NCBI RefSeq assembly: GCF_022605165.1
Contig: NC_063073.1
Coordinates: 2,046,001 to 2,110,000 of the forward strand
Source of the DNA: Purpureocillium takamizusanense
Lineage: Eukaryota > Ascomycota > Sordariomycetes > Hypocreales > Ophiocordycipitaceae
Reading direction: 5' to 3'
DNA: 64,000 bases
The notes under the pieces were generated by a model. That model was not told the origin of the DNA. It did no database searches and was given only the letters and a program-made list of their open reading frames with translations. Position numbers and translations under genes: made by a program. Positions within the stretch are counted from its first letter, which is position 1; each line of letters opens with the position of its first letter. Positions 10,791 to 22,610 of the stretch are shown in pieces.

Positions 10791-12815
10791 CAGGTGCTTC
10801 CGCCTGCAGCCGGCCTTCCACTTGGTGCCCGCTGGGCTCCTGGCGGCATTGGGGAGGCTGCTGGGTACAGTACATACCTAGGTAATGTTACTTTTAGGGC
10901 CTGCCCAGCCTGTCGGGTCTTGCTTTTTGGACGGCACGTTTGAGGGGCGGGTGTCATTTTTAGCTTCTCTTACAAAGGAAGCCCATTTGTTGCTTCTTGG
11001 CCCTTTTCTCTTCTCGCCGTCCACTCCGTGAAGCCGGCCGCGTCGTTCCCCGGCACGCGACCATGCCAATTCCTGCTACCTTCACTGTGACTCTCAGCTC
11101 GGTGACCATCATGCATGCAGCCCGGTCGCTCAACCCCCGCTACCTAGGTCCGCGGAGACGGCGAGAAAAGGCGACGACCACGGGGCAAGGTGAGACAGCA
11201 GCAGGTCAAGCAAAAGCTGGGGAGGGGGGGCGAAGAAAAGAGTGTCTGTCCTGCAAGCCGCTCCGCGCAGAAACCGTTGGGTCCTGTGGAGGCGGGCCCC
11301 AACCCCAAGCCTTGCCTCGTGGGAGACCGGGCTGTGCGTGTGGAATTGGGCAGCGCCACCAACGATTGCCGCGATGCGCTGGTGAGTTGCGAGACACGCA
11401 TGGCGCTGTTCTGTTTTGACGCTGTGCGCCGCCGCCGCAGGACGAGACTCGATACTCTGTACCTAGTATGTATGTATGCAGTAGGTATGCGTGCTGACAT
11501 TGTGCCCCCCCCCCCGGGCCGGCCGGCGGCAACGCTTCCGCTTCGCTTCGTCTCGCCTGGCCTCGCCTGTCCCCCCGGTTTGCGACGTCCGCGGAGGGAG
11601 CCCTGGTTCCGGGCGCGGAGCCCTGCTGGTCGCTGCCGGAAGCTCTTCCGGTGCGTACGGAGTGCGAAGCACCACAGCAAACATATGTAGAATAGCGGTC
11701 GTGTTGCACCGCACGCGCCACAGCTAGGTACGTTAGTACTACTAGTAGTGCGCGCTGCGCCGTTTCCGACGGCCCGGCGTCATCCGGAGTGGGCGCCAGG
11801 GCATGGGGGTGCGAGTGATTACCTTGGTAGTTTGCGCAACAAGGGCCGAGTATATGTTACATGTAAGACCACCAGTGAGGATACGGGGCATGCGTCTACA
11901 GTATACTTCGTATAGTGCGTGTCGGAGCAGTTGCAGGTGCCACTTCGTACGGAGTGCGTGACTGAGTTAGTAGTATTATTATACACACGCTGTTGGTCGC
12001 CCCAACGCGGACCTTGCAAGATCCATGTTGCGTCCGGTCGCGCGTCGTCGATGGTCCCGAGCCGACAACTGTAACGCCCAACTGAGACAGGCAGCGAAAG
12101 GCCGTGATGAGGATGAAGTGGGTGTCAGAGCCCTGAGCGCGTTTCCTGCACGAGCGTGCTTTGTTTGGTGCAACGCCCGCCGACGGCTGCCCCCTTGGGC
12201 ACATGGCACGACGGCTATTGGCGACGGCGACGTCTGGGGGTGTGAAAAAGTGCTGCTCCCCCACCCCCGGCTGGCCAGGAACAAGGAGGGGGGGGGTTTC
12301 AGCGTCCAATCATGGACGGGCTATGAGGTCCCTGCCTGCAGGCAGGAGCGAGGGCGACACCATTTGCCGTCGGCAATAGGGCTGAGCGCAGCAAACGCCG
12401 AGCCCGCCCACCCACTCACTGGGCTGTTGTTGGGGGTGGGTGACGAACAAGGAGTGGAGAGCCCTAAAATAGGCGGGCCGCTGCCACGCGTGTCTACAAG
12501 GGGTTCGTTCGTCCCATCGTCCTCGCTTTGTTCGTGATACGTAAGTCGCTTTGCACTTTTGGAAGACGCATAATTGACGTGGGCGTATTGACATGTACTA
12601 CTTAATGATCGCCCATGCTTGCGTGACTGCAGCACGACACCCACCATACCTGCTGGGCATCGCGGTTGCACAATAAGTAACAAGGTAGAAATAGGTACAG
12701 GGTAAGAAGAATAAAAGGACGTGTCAAGCGCGACGTGTATCGATGAGGTTCTTCCCGCGCGAACCAAATCTCCCTCCCCTCCTCCAGATGCAGCCCCATC
12801 AGCATCCACATCCTC

Positions 12816-12850
<35 letters not shown>
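12816..12850. repeat. GAT trinucleotide microsatellite
   Basis: About eleven GAT units with one extra G near 12849. The run ends only a few bases from the stop codon (12856-12854) of the minus-strand secreted-protein gene, so it is part of that gene's 3' UTR. Confidence 0.85.
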
Positions 12851-12853
12851 TGA

Positions 12854-13516
12854 TTAGCAGCTCGTTCCCTCCAATATGACGTTCCATTTCTGACTGGTGA
12901 AGACCTGCCCGCCGCGAGGGCGGTCTTTGGAGTCCTTGTTGGGCGCACACTTTTCGCGTATCCACCTGACGGCGTCGATGATGTTTTCATACGAGCCGAC
13001 ATGGAATTCACTATTGTTCTAGACGATTTCCGTCAGCATTGCGGTCCACGAAGAAGGGGGGAAAGACAAGGGGAAGGCCCGGGGGGGGGGACTCACGTCG
13101 TTGCAGATGAAAGCGCGGGTGTCGGCATCGCAGGCGAGTTCGGAGCAGACCTTTGGCCCCTTGTTGAGAGGGATTATGCCTTGGACGCCTTCGAGGGCCT
13201 GGATGGCATTCTCGATGCCGTCCTTTGTGATGAAGCCGAACTTGGGGTCCTTGGAGGTGGAGCAGATGAGCCCGCTGGCGGCAAAGTTCCAGTCCCTGCG
13301 CCTGCCCGCGCCGCCATTGTCGCCGCGGACGCCGTTGGGGAAGTCGGTGTCGTAGTTGGGGTTGATGGTGAGCAGCTCGCGGTGCACCTCGGCCTCGGTG
13401 GTGCCGTTGAGCATGATGGGATCCTCGTCGGGGAAGGCCGGCAGCCGCCACATGCTGCCGGATGCGACGCTGGCGGCGACGGCGAGGCACGCGAAGATGG
13501 TTGTTGTTGACAGCAT
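12854..13516 (-). CDS. Small secreted cysteine-containing protein, effector-like
   Basis: Exons 13516-13097 and 13018-12854 (78-nt GT-AG intron) give 194 residues. Residues 1-20 (MLSTTTIFACLAVAASVASG) form a clear signal peptide. The mature part has six cysteines (contexts LICST, KVCSE, ELACD, FICND, REKCA and the final GTSC), enough for three disulphides, and one N-glycosylation sequon (LNGTT). There is no catalytic motif. The second exon is found only by splicing: it reads NNSEFHVGSYENIIDAVRW and ends in TAA. The cysteine spacing and a C-terminal beta-like segment faintly recall fungal KP4-like secreted proteins, but I would not assign that family. The start ATG follows a GAA repeat in the leader. 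Its isolation in gene-poor DNA fits an effector or niche-specific secreted protein; this is inference. Confidence 0.75.
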
Positions 13517-13530
13517 GATCCTTGAATGTG

Positions 13531-13571
13531 TCTTCTTCTTCTTCTTCTTCTTCTTCTTCTTCTTCTTCTTT
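13531..13571. repeat. TTC/GAA trinucleotide microsatellite in the leader
   Basis: About thirteen TTC units on the plus strand, hence GAA on the sense strand of the secreted-protein gene. The run ends about 14 nt before its start codon, so it is almost certainly in the 5' leader. Confidence 0.85.
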
Positions 13572-14692
13572 GTTGTCCCGGGCTGTACTCTTTGGCTTTG
13601 TTTCGTCTGCTCTGCGCCACCAGAGATGCAGGCAGGTATGTATATGTATGTATGGGTGGATGTATGTACGTGGTAATGCAGTGTGGTAAATCGCTCGCCG
13701 GGAAACCGCTTGGGTGGGAGTATCTTATATTCGACGACGGCAACGACCAGAGAACAACAGCTGCACATACTATAACGAACGGGGGCAGGCCCTCTCCCCA
13801 GGACAGGCACGGGATCGAGCACGTCCCGTACAGCATCCATCTAGTCAAAACCACCCCCGCGAACGCCACCCATCATCGTATCTGCTGCCCAGCGCACATG
13901 GCTGCACGTATCCCCATCTACGTATACCCACTGCGCCCACTGCATCCGCCCCAACGACGAACGACGACGACGACGACGATATTGTCCCGTCCTGCCATTT
14001 CCTACTATACAGTACTATTATTTGCGACCACACGCGATGGGGCACGAGGCGCGAAAGCGGGCTCTTCGTTTCACCCTCCTCGAAGCTTGCCCCTATGCAG
14101 AAACCGTCCCATCTTGGCTTGGTCCCTGGCGTGCGGAGCGCCCCGTGCGCCGCTATTGTGTTGGGGGGTTCGCGGTATTGTCAGGGCCGGGGTGGGGCGG
14201 TCCCGTGAGGTGCCTTTTGCTGCTTCGCCTCCGCTTTTTTTTGCTCTCTTTGTTGCGTCCGTCCGTGTGCCGTGCCTTGCGTGCGTGCTTCCCCCGCGCC
14301 GGCGGGCGGGCGGGGCGGCGGGGGCGGATCCCCTCTTCTCTCCTCGTGTCGCCGCGGCGCGTGTCCGGCCGACCGGCCGATCGACCGCCGTGCGTGCGTG
14401 CGTCTCCCGCCAGCCCCCCCGGACCGGGTCAGTCAGTTGACGCGGCGAGCGATTGGGCCCGCAGCCCCAGCCGCTGGTCACGTTGGGGATATGTAGGATA
14501 CAGTCAGTGCATTACAATATTACGTACTTTGTACAGCAGCACCGTATACTGTATATATACCAGCTTGGCAGGGTAGAGTACGGTGACGTTACTCCATACA
14601 TAACACGGCATAGCCTGGTACCGCTCGCGTGAGCTGGAGCTGGGGCTCTGCTTCCATAAATAGCAGTGGCTTTCCATCGTCGGTACTATCGG

Positions 14693-14739
<47 letters not shown>
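14693..14739. repeat. ATC trinucleotide microsatellite
   Basis: About fifteen ATC units in gene-free DNA; the same unit as the run at 12816-12850. Confidence 0.85.
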
Positions 14740-16402
14740 AGGCCATCATCATCATGGGCAACCCCCCTTTTCGTGACACATAAAGCGCAATCTTCTCCAA
14801 CGCCGCCTCGCACCATGACTCGCCTCTGATCTTGCGAAATATATAGTCTGTAGAACGCCTTCGCACTTCGTGTAGTGTAACGATGACGGCCTAGCTAGCA
14901 CGCGACCCCATGAGGAGAGCGACGACGCGTGCCTCCCGTTGCAACACAAATAACAATGACAACAAAAACGACACAAGACCCGGAGGACTGGAACTCCAAC
15001 CGTGGTGCCAGAGGGGCCTTGTGGGATGCCAGGGCCCGCCCTGCCCGTCCACATTTTTCACGGCCTACCTACTTAGTACTTGTACAGCGGGCTTCCATCA
15101 GCTCCGTCTCTTCTTCCTCCAAGACCTTGGCGTGTCCGCACCCGGCACAAGACCACCGCGATGCGACTCCCCGCCTTACGAGTACGTACCGTATGTGTCA
15201 ATGCACAGCGTTGAGCAATTAATATTGCCCATTGTACTGCACGCCACCTGAGAGCTCCTCGCAATCAATGACAGGCGGGGAGCAGCCGTGTCCCGGGCAC
15301 GTCCGCGGCGCGTGCGTACCCCCGGGGGGGAAGGGCCACGTGAAGAAGAACATGAAGGGGCGCATCGTGCGCGCGTGTGCTCGTGCACGCATATAGAGTG
15401 AGGTCATCCATACTTGGTGAAAAGCACAGTCATGTGCTGAATGCATGGAGGCATATGAACCGCTCGCATTGACATGGCAATCTTGCCGGTATGAGCTCGC
15501 CATGCACACAGATGAGGCGCGTCCGTCCGCCAGTCCCACGAGCGGGTTCTCCGCAGCAGGCGTGGTCTGCGTTGTCCATAGACTCCATACCCACGATACT
15601 ACGTGGTATCAAGTGCCGAGCCGCCCTTGTTCCGACGGCACTCGCGGGATATTATGCGCATGGGCACCAGGATGACAGAGCCCCGAGATGGATGGCCCGC
15701 CATCTCAGACTGGGCAAGGCCCCCGCGCAGGTGGCGGTGACGATGACAGATGATGATTTAAGATGATGGGTGTCGTCGTCCCTCTTGCGCCGCCCGCGCC
15801 CCGGCGCTCGTATGCGCATGACGACGGGACTTCCCAGACAGGGGGGTTTTGTTTTCTCCGGCAGCTCCGATCTCCGCTGCTTTGGTCGGACGGAGGTTAT
15901 GCAACCGCTTGGAATACTTTTTCCGCCGGTCCCATCGCATGAATCTCGCCCACCGCGTGTGCTTGGCCTTGGCTCTCAACTTTGCGTGACCGATGTTTTT
16001 GCGAGTCACTGCATATGCAGGGCATCTAATCTTCATTGCCATTGCTTGCGTTTCTTGGCTCCGTCTTTTCTCAACGATGGGAAAGGAGACAGGCCAAAAA
16101 AAGGGGTCCGAGGAGGAACGGCCCATGTATAATACGGAAGTGATATGCTGCCCTTTACGTCGTCCTTTTTTTGTTCCGTCTCCACCAGCTTCTGCCTCAC
16201 GTCTCTCGCTCAGAGTTGACTGTTCTTTGGTCTGAGGAAACTTTCGCGCGGTTCCCTGTAGCTCTTTATTCGCAAAACGATCTCTTCCCGTCTTGGTACA
16301 CCGCACATACACACATTAACACACGCTCTCTCTTGCTACCCCATCGGCACACGGCATCTATTTTTAATCACACGCTTCGAGGCTTGATACCAATCGCCCA
16401 AT

Positions 16403-17562
16403 ATGCTCAAGGCGCTGGTTGTTGCGGCTATGGCCGCCTCCGCCTCCTCGGCCGCCGTCGTCCGACGCGACAAGGACCCATGCAAAGCCACATGCGATGC
16501 GGAGGCAGCGCACGCCACCTGATGCTACAACGCGTACATTCCACTGGGCGATGCCTCCGAGATGACGGACGACGACCGCGTCAAGTACAACTACTGCGTC
16601 TACAGCACCAAGTCGGGCAACCCCAGCTTGTTCGACAAGCAGGAGGGTTGCATCCAGTGCAAGGCCTCGCAGAAGGTCCTCGTCCCCGGGGACGCGGAAT
16701 GGAAGTTGAGTTGGCCTACCAAAAGCGCGTCCGGGATGACTACCTCAACATGAAACACGCAAAGACGAACTTCAAGGACACCTGGAGCTACTACTCCAGC
16801 TTGGACTCGGGAAACCGTCCCCTGGATGGAGACGATTGGAAGGGACCGGCTCCTGGCAAGTCCGGGCTGAAACTGTGGCAGCAGTACAAATTCGACTACA
16901 ACAGCAATGACGCCGTCAACGACAAGCTCGAGCAGCTCCTGGCAAAGAACGGGCTCTCCACGCCATCGACCCCCCCAGCGACGTCGACCCCTGGCAGCGG
17001 GGAGGACGTCGTGGAGGAAGGCGTCAAGTACCTCGAGTTCCACTATGTTAATGGCTTCGAGCAGAGACTAGTTGAGACGAGCAGCGGGGTCTTCATGGGG
17101 GAGTGCGTGGTGGTGGAAACGGTTTATTACGAGGCCAATAACCGGACCATGGGTTTCCGTCTTAGAACCGAGAATGGCGTGTTAATCAATGGCCGTATGC
17201 GACGGGCCACTTCTCAGGAGAAGGAGACTCTAATCACGATCAACGGCGACAAGGTCATTGCGAAAACGGATATCGAAACGACCCTCAGGGAGAGCAGCAC
17301 GACCAAGGTCGTCATCGCGAGCGAGGGGGCCAAGAAATTGGCCGAGCAGGCCAGCAACGGCACCTTGAGCACGGCCCAGGCGAGGACCAAGGTGGAACAA
17401 GTCGCCAAGGTCCACGTAGAGGAGGCTTTGAGCACCTCCCTCTCCACCATCGCCACCAGCAGCAGCCTCGAGATCACCAAGTCGGGCGGCCAGGGTGCCG
17501 CTGGCAACGGGCCCGCATCCTGCAAGCGGCGCCGCCGCCGCAGCGCTGTTGTTCAGTACTAA
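16403..17562 (+). pseudogene. Disrupted secreted cysteine-containing protein gene
   Basis: From ATG 16403 the frame gives a signal peptide (MLKALVVAAMAASASSAAVV, then RR) and a cysteine-bearing segment (DPCKATCDAEAAHA). It is cut by TGA at 16520-16522, and the same frame continues with CYNAYIPLGDASEM, YNYCVYSTKSG and GCIQCKAS, which clearly belongs to the same protein. Near 16690-16700 the coding signal moves to the other frame (equivalent to one lost base), continuing as ELAYQKRVRDDYLNMK for about 285 codons to TAA 17560-17562. No GT-AG intron can remove both lesions. The C-terminal part is hydrophilic, with an Arg-rich end. The family is unknown; the CxxxC plus CIQC layout is common in fungal secreted proteins. 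Either a recent pseudogene or two sequence errors. Confidence 0.6.
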
Positions 17563-19698
17563 GGCGAGCCCGGTCATGAGCGCTTGAGCTGACGGCTGAA
17601 GGCACAATCGGCACTCATTTTGTTGTATGGCTTTGGGGGGGGGGGTGGACGCCGCGCAGTCGAGGACGCCCTACGCGGGTGTGCGTCTTCTGGCTACTTG
17701 ACTTCATTTTTGTAAAGGCATACGACACAGCACAGTGGCTTGCCCTCCTCGGTGCTGTGCAGTCATTCTTGTACTCTTAAAAAAACAATTTAATCTTGTT
17801 GACTAACTACGTACCTACGTTTTTTGTCTTGGGCTTTTGCCGAAAGTAATTGATAATGGCCCCGGTTTCCGCCTTTTGTGTGAAAGAGAGACGCTGTGCT
17901 GGTGACTCTTGGATGCGGTACAGCACACGGGGGAGTACAGTGAGCACTGGTGTTGAGAGACCAATGTGTGACACGGGTGCCTTGTAAGTAGGTAATGCAC
18001 CACCTAATGCTTTTAGTATTTGTATGGTAGGTGCAAACTACTACTCTTCAATGGATGGTATCTTTAATCGATCCGAGTCCCAGAAAGTAACAAAGACACG
18101 TACAATTCCATATAAGGACGGCGATAATGTCTGGTAAGGCGTTGCTACGAGACTGGTGGTGTCTTTGGTGGTGGAGGAGGACGGATTGTTGAAGAAGGGA
18201 AGGGGCACCGCTCCTGCTCCCAAAACGCCCGCCGCCATATAAGGCAATAGAGGTGCCAACTGTTCTTCGCGGTATATCACATTAGAGGTACCTACTACCT
18301 TAGGTAACTTACCTAAGGTAACTTACTTTAGTACCCAGGCGCACCACCGTATAACAAGTTATATTGTTGTGTCCGGTACGGTACTAAGGTACCTATTCAA
18401 CCCCACTGCCTGTTGGCTGGCGCAACTACTCCCTTCAGTACTTAACTTGGTTCATCACCCAATTCTTCCTTGCAGCATGACGCTCGTGAGCCTCTGTCAC
18501 ATGACTTCGTATGTGTTATTTTGCCACCTCGCTAAGGCTAGGCGGGACAGGAACAGGGAATCCGTCGCGAGGCTACGAATTGCATCAACAAGCCCCCATG
18601 CCCGCCCTCCACTGCGCCATGTGCAATGTCAGTAACAACGTACTAAGGTACTAACGTTACTTATTACTACGGTACCTTGAAAGTTACTTCGTACTTTACG
18701 TACTGAGCACATTACTAACCTACGGACGTTCGCCAACAACAGTGTCGCGCCGGCTGCCATCAATAGCCGCGAGCCAGTCAACGGACGGGCTGCACAGCCA
18801 ACGTTTGTTCATACGAAGTAATAAATTACTTTATTAGGTGGTTAGTATAACTACTTTGTCGATAGCACGCGGCCTTGCCCCACCCTTGTGTCCTTCTACA
18901 ACCCCGACAGGGCGCGGGATCGGTCGCCCCTCATGCTCCGCCATCCGGCCGCCACTGAACAATTTGAGGCGTCAAGCGATGATAGTGAGCCAGACTGGGC
19001 GTTTCGAGGTGACATGTTGGAGCCGAGACCCTCATTGTCTACGCATTGTGTCGGCGCGCCGCGCCCGCCGTCGCCGCCAGCCCGCATCAGACATTTTTTT
19101 CCCAACTTTTTTTTTTCCCTGCCTGCCGGAATATGCAAACCACGGCCAGTCTCGGGGCCCTGGACGACGCCCAAGGCGAGTTATTGCATTTTGGCTTGTG
19201 CGAGCACGGACCCGTTGCTTGGCTTCGTTACTAGCTGGCAGGCGCTTGGGTCGACCGCGGTAGGTACATGAATGTATCCAGACTCCGGCCGTCCATGGCA
19301 AGGCGAGGAGGATGCAGGCCTGGTGCGCTGAAGGCCTCGAGCGCACTGTCAGCCTGGATCAGTAGAGCTGCGCCTATTGTTGCGCCCGTCTCCGTCCTCA
19401 GCGCTCCCGTTGGGGGGAGGAGCAGAGGGGGGCTGCCTGCTATAGCAGCAGCCCGTGGACCTACCTGCAACGGCCCGGCAACTAACTTGCTTAGGTAGGT
19501 ACCTGCAGTGGGCTGCGTCCAACCAGCGCCTCAGTGCTCGTTTGGGTGCCCGCGTGTCCTGCCAAGGTACCTTCACAGGGCTGACCTGCCCCAGACGGGA
19601 TGCCCCGCGCTTCTCCTCCTCAGACGCATGAGGTGCCTCTCGCCGCTTAAAAGAGGTTTGAGTCGGACGCCGCCTGCGCGTCGCTTCCCCCCTCCCTC
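17563..19698. other. 2.1-kb intergenic region rich in TAC/GTA palindromes
   Basis: No gene recognised. Between about 18270 and 18850 the DNA is less GC-rich and packed with TACTAAGGTAC-, CCTTAGGTAA- and TACTTCGTA-type motifs. The right end, up to 19698, is the promoter and pyrimidine-rich leader of the dipeptidyl peptidase III gene. Confidence 0.6.
18297..18319. repeat. 23-nt perfect palindrome
   Basis: Two exact 11-nt inverted arms (ACCTTAGGTAA and its complement) flank a single C. Related half-sites lie nearby at about 18378-18390 and 18637-18650. Confidence 0.85.
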
Positions 19699-22088
19699 AT
19701 GTCCCTCCTCTCTCTCCCTTCGACGGCCTTGTGTTTGCGAACACTGCCTTCCCTGAGAGTCGCCGCGGCCTGCAGGACCAAGACGCTCGCCAGACCTCGT
19801 CCCGTTCAGCAGAGATTTTTCACCAGAACCGCCGTCGCCATGACTGCCACCGATCTCACTCACTACCTGGCCGACTCCCCGCCCGCGGTTGTCCGCCTGG
19901 AGATCGAGAAGCACTTTGATGCTCTCAACGACAAGCAGAAGCGCTATGCTCACTTTGTTAGCCAGTACGTGCGCCCTTGCTGAACTGAACCCCCCCCGGT
20001 TGAACGGCCCTCGCTGACACGCCATCTCAGGGCTTGCTTCGCTGGCACCCGCATCGTGCTCCGACAGCTGTCACCCGAGGCAGAGTCCATCTATGACTTC
20101 ATTCTTGCCCTCCACAGGACCTGCAATGGCGACTGGAAGGCGCTGGCGGCCAAGGCCGGCGTCGAAGAGGCCGAGGTCGATCACTTCCTCGACTACGCGG
20201 CCATGTTCCTGGGTAACATGGGCAACTACAAGAGCTTCGGAGACTCCAAGTTCATCCCTCGCTGCGCCGAAAAGTCCCTCGCTGCTCTAGCTGCTACGAG
20301 CCCCGAGGCCACCAAGTTCTACAAGGCGACCGCCGGCGGCATCTTCAGCTCTGACAAGCAGGCTCTCATGCATCTCGGCTTCCCTGACGCCGGTCATCTG
20401 AGCAACTACTACCCCGACTCGCCTGACATCACCAAGGCTGAGATCGAGGCTGTCTCGGCCTGGATGGAGGCCAAGGGCCTGCTCCCCGAGAACACGAGAC
20501 TGCGCAAGGCGGCCGACACCTTCGAGATTCTCATTGCTTCGTCGGTTACCTCTGTCCCGTCCAGTGGCGGCGACATCGGCAAGGAGACGTCCTTCCCGGT
20601 TGAAGACGGTCTCTTGAAGGGCAAGACAATCAAGCTCGTGTATGGAGACTACAGCAAGGAGATGAAGGCAATCGCGGACAATACTGCCAAGGCCGCCGAC
20701 AACGCCGACAACGAGACCCAGAAGAAGATGTACACCAACTACACGGATTCCTTCGCCAACGGATCCCTCGAGGCGTACAAGAACGCCCAGCGTGACTGGA
20801 TCAAGGACAAGGGGCCCATGGTCGAGTCCAACATCGGCTTCGTCGAGACCTACAGAGACCCCGCCGGCGTCCGCGGCGAGTGGGAAGGCTTCGCTTCCAT
20901 GGTGAACCTCGAGCGCACACGAGCCTTTAAGAAGCTTGTCGACTCTGCGCCCACGCTCATTCCCCTGCTGCCTTGGGGCAAGGACTTTGAAAAGGACAAG
21001 TTCCTCTCCCCCGACTTTACGTCGCTCGAGGTCATGACTTTCAACGGATCCGGCATACCTGCTGGCATCAATATCCCCAACTACGACGACATCCGCCAGA
21101 CCGAGGGTTTCAAGAACGTGTCTCTCGGCAATGTCATGAGCGCCAAGGCGCCCAATGAGAAGATTCCGTTTATTCGCGAAGAAGATGACAAGTTCTTCCG
21201 GCAATACCGCGACGCTGCTTTTGAGGTTCAGGTCGGCCTTCACGAGTTGACCGGTGAGTGCTTGCTGGCTCTGGGAAACGGGGTACTTGATATGAGAGGC
21301 TGACTCGCGCGCCAGGCCACGGCTGCGGAAAGCTTTTGCAGGAGACATCCCCCGGCGTCTTCAACTTCGACAAGGACAACCTGCCCGTCAGTCCCGTCAC
21401 CGGCAAGCCCATCACGACCTGGTACAAGCCTGGCCAGACTTGGGGCTCCGTTTTCGGCAGCATCGCGGCGTCCTACGAGGAGTGCAGGGCGGAGCTCGTC
21501 GCCATGCACCTCAGCTGCGAGTTCGCCGCCCTCGAGATCTTCGGTTTCGGCGACGGCAGCATCGACATTGATGGCGAGGCCGGCGACGTCCTGTATGCCT
21601 CGTATCTCGGCATGGCCCGCGCTGGTCTCGCCTCTCTCGAGATGTGGGATCCCAAGAGCCAGAAGTGGGGTCAGGCGCACAGCCAGGCGCGCTTCTCCAT
21701 CCTCAAGTGCTTCCTCGAGGCGGGCGACGACTTCTGCAAGCTCGACTACACCAAGGACGACCTCTCCGACCTGACCATCAAGCTTGACCGCTCCAAGATC
21801 CTCACCGCCGGCCGCGACGCCGTCTCCAAGTACCTCCAGAAACTGCACGTCTACAAGTCCACGGCCGACGTCGAGACGGGCACCGCCTTCTACGTCGGCA
21901 TGACGACGGTCGACCCCGACTTCTGGGGCACAAAGGTCCGCAAGGTCGTCCTCGACAACAGGCAGCCCCGCAAGGTCTTCGTCCAGGCCACCACGGCCCT
22001 GGACGAGGCCTCGGGCACCGTCTCCCTCAAGCACTACGAGGCTTCCCCGGTGGGCATGATCCAGAGCTGGGTGGACAGGAACCTGTAG
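19699..22088 (+). CDS. DPP3: Dipeptidyl peptidase III, zinc metallopeptidase M49
   Basis: Exons 19699-19964, 20031-21253 and 21316-22088 give 753 residues. The enzyme removes dipeptides from the N-termini of short peptides. Splicing across intron 2 builds the M49 zinc motif HELTGH (ligands His493 and His498, catalytic Glu494), and EECRAE at 551-556 gives the third ligand; the spacing matches the family. The first 47 residues are Arg/Ser/Ala-rich without acids and look like a mitochondrial presequence. A second ATG at 19840 (GCCATGACT context) starts MTATDLTHYL, where the normal cytosolic enzyme would begin, so two products are possible. The stop is TAG 22086-22088. Convergent with the eL6 gene. 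Confidence 0.95.
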
Positions 22089-22610
22089 AGATGACTGTGA
22101 ATATGCATGTGAAATGTGGCTGCGATTGTGTGGGTTGGCGTACTATGTACAATGTCTAAAATGGAAATACCAGAGCAGGCCGCCAATACATGTAACTCGT
22201 CATGTGTTCATCGTCACATACTCAACGACAGTCGTTGCCGTGCGCGCGTGGACTTGCTTTGATCATCATCACGGCTCCTAACCAGAAAAAAGCCTGGCGG
22301 AACTCTTTCATTTATGCTCGTTTTGATTTTTTTGACTGTAAAACCTGATTACAGACGCCAAGATGTGACCGATGCCGTCAACTTCCAAATGCAATTGGCC
22401 AAACCAGCCCATGTCGGAGACCCTTCCCGTTCTACAACCCGTTTGTCGCACCGCGCCGAATCCATCGCCGCGATGCTACATCCGCTGCTCGACGCCGCAC
22501 CCCCCCTTCTCTTGCCCTCCCGCGCCTGGCTTGGATGGGCCAGGCGGCCCCGCAGAAAGACCTTCCCCGTTTTCCCTGGCATAGGGCGAGGAAAAGGACC
22601 AACAGCAGGT
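22089..22610. other. Convergent 3' intergenic region
   Basis: It holds the 3' ends of the dipeptidyl peptidase III and eL6 genes. No gene or clear structure seen; the left half is AT-richer, as expected for 3' UTR and cleavage signals. Confidence 0.6.

Larger units (their letters stand above)
9797..12853. other. 3-kb intergenic region, no gene recognised
   Basis: It begins with the gluconokinase promoter. No frame has recognisable protein character. The region contains a G-run array (10745-10790), TACCTAGGTA at 10875, TACTTCGTA at 11904 inside a 13-nt inverted repeat, TACGGAGTG copies at about 11655 and 11949, and a GAT run at the right end. Confidence 0.55.
13517..16402. other. 2.9-kb intergenic region between two secreted-protein loci
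   Basis: No gene recognised. It serves as upstream DNA for both the minus-strand secreted gene and the disrupted plus-strand one. It contains two trinucleotide runs and TACTTTGTA at 14525-14533. A 184-codon basic minus-strand frame at 15758-16312 resembles no family and covers the presumed promoter of the next gene. Confidence 0.55.

Noticed and set aside
12854..13516. KP4-like assignment for the secreted protein
   Set aside because: Only a loose resemblance in cysteine spacing; no profile search possible, so it was left as an unassigned secreted protein.
15758..16312. 184-codon basic minus-strand frame
   Set aside because: No recognised domain, and it covers the likely promoter of the neighbouring gene.
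16171..16698. 5' part of the 463-codon frame that ends at 17562
   Set aside because: Upstream of about 16699 the coding signal (signal peptide, cysteine pattern) is in another frame, so the long frame is an artefact except for its 3' part.
20287..21348. 353-codon minus-strand frame over DPP3
   Set aside because: Antisense shadow caused by third-position GC bias of the real exon.
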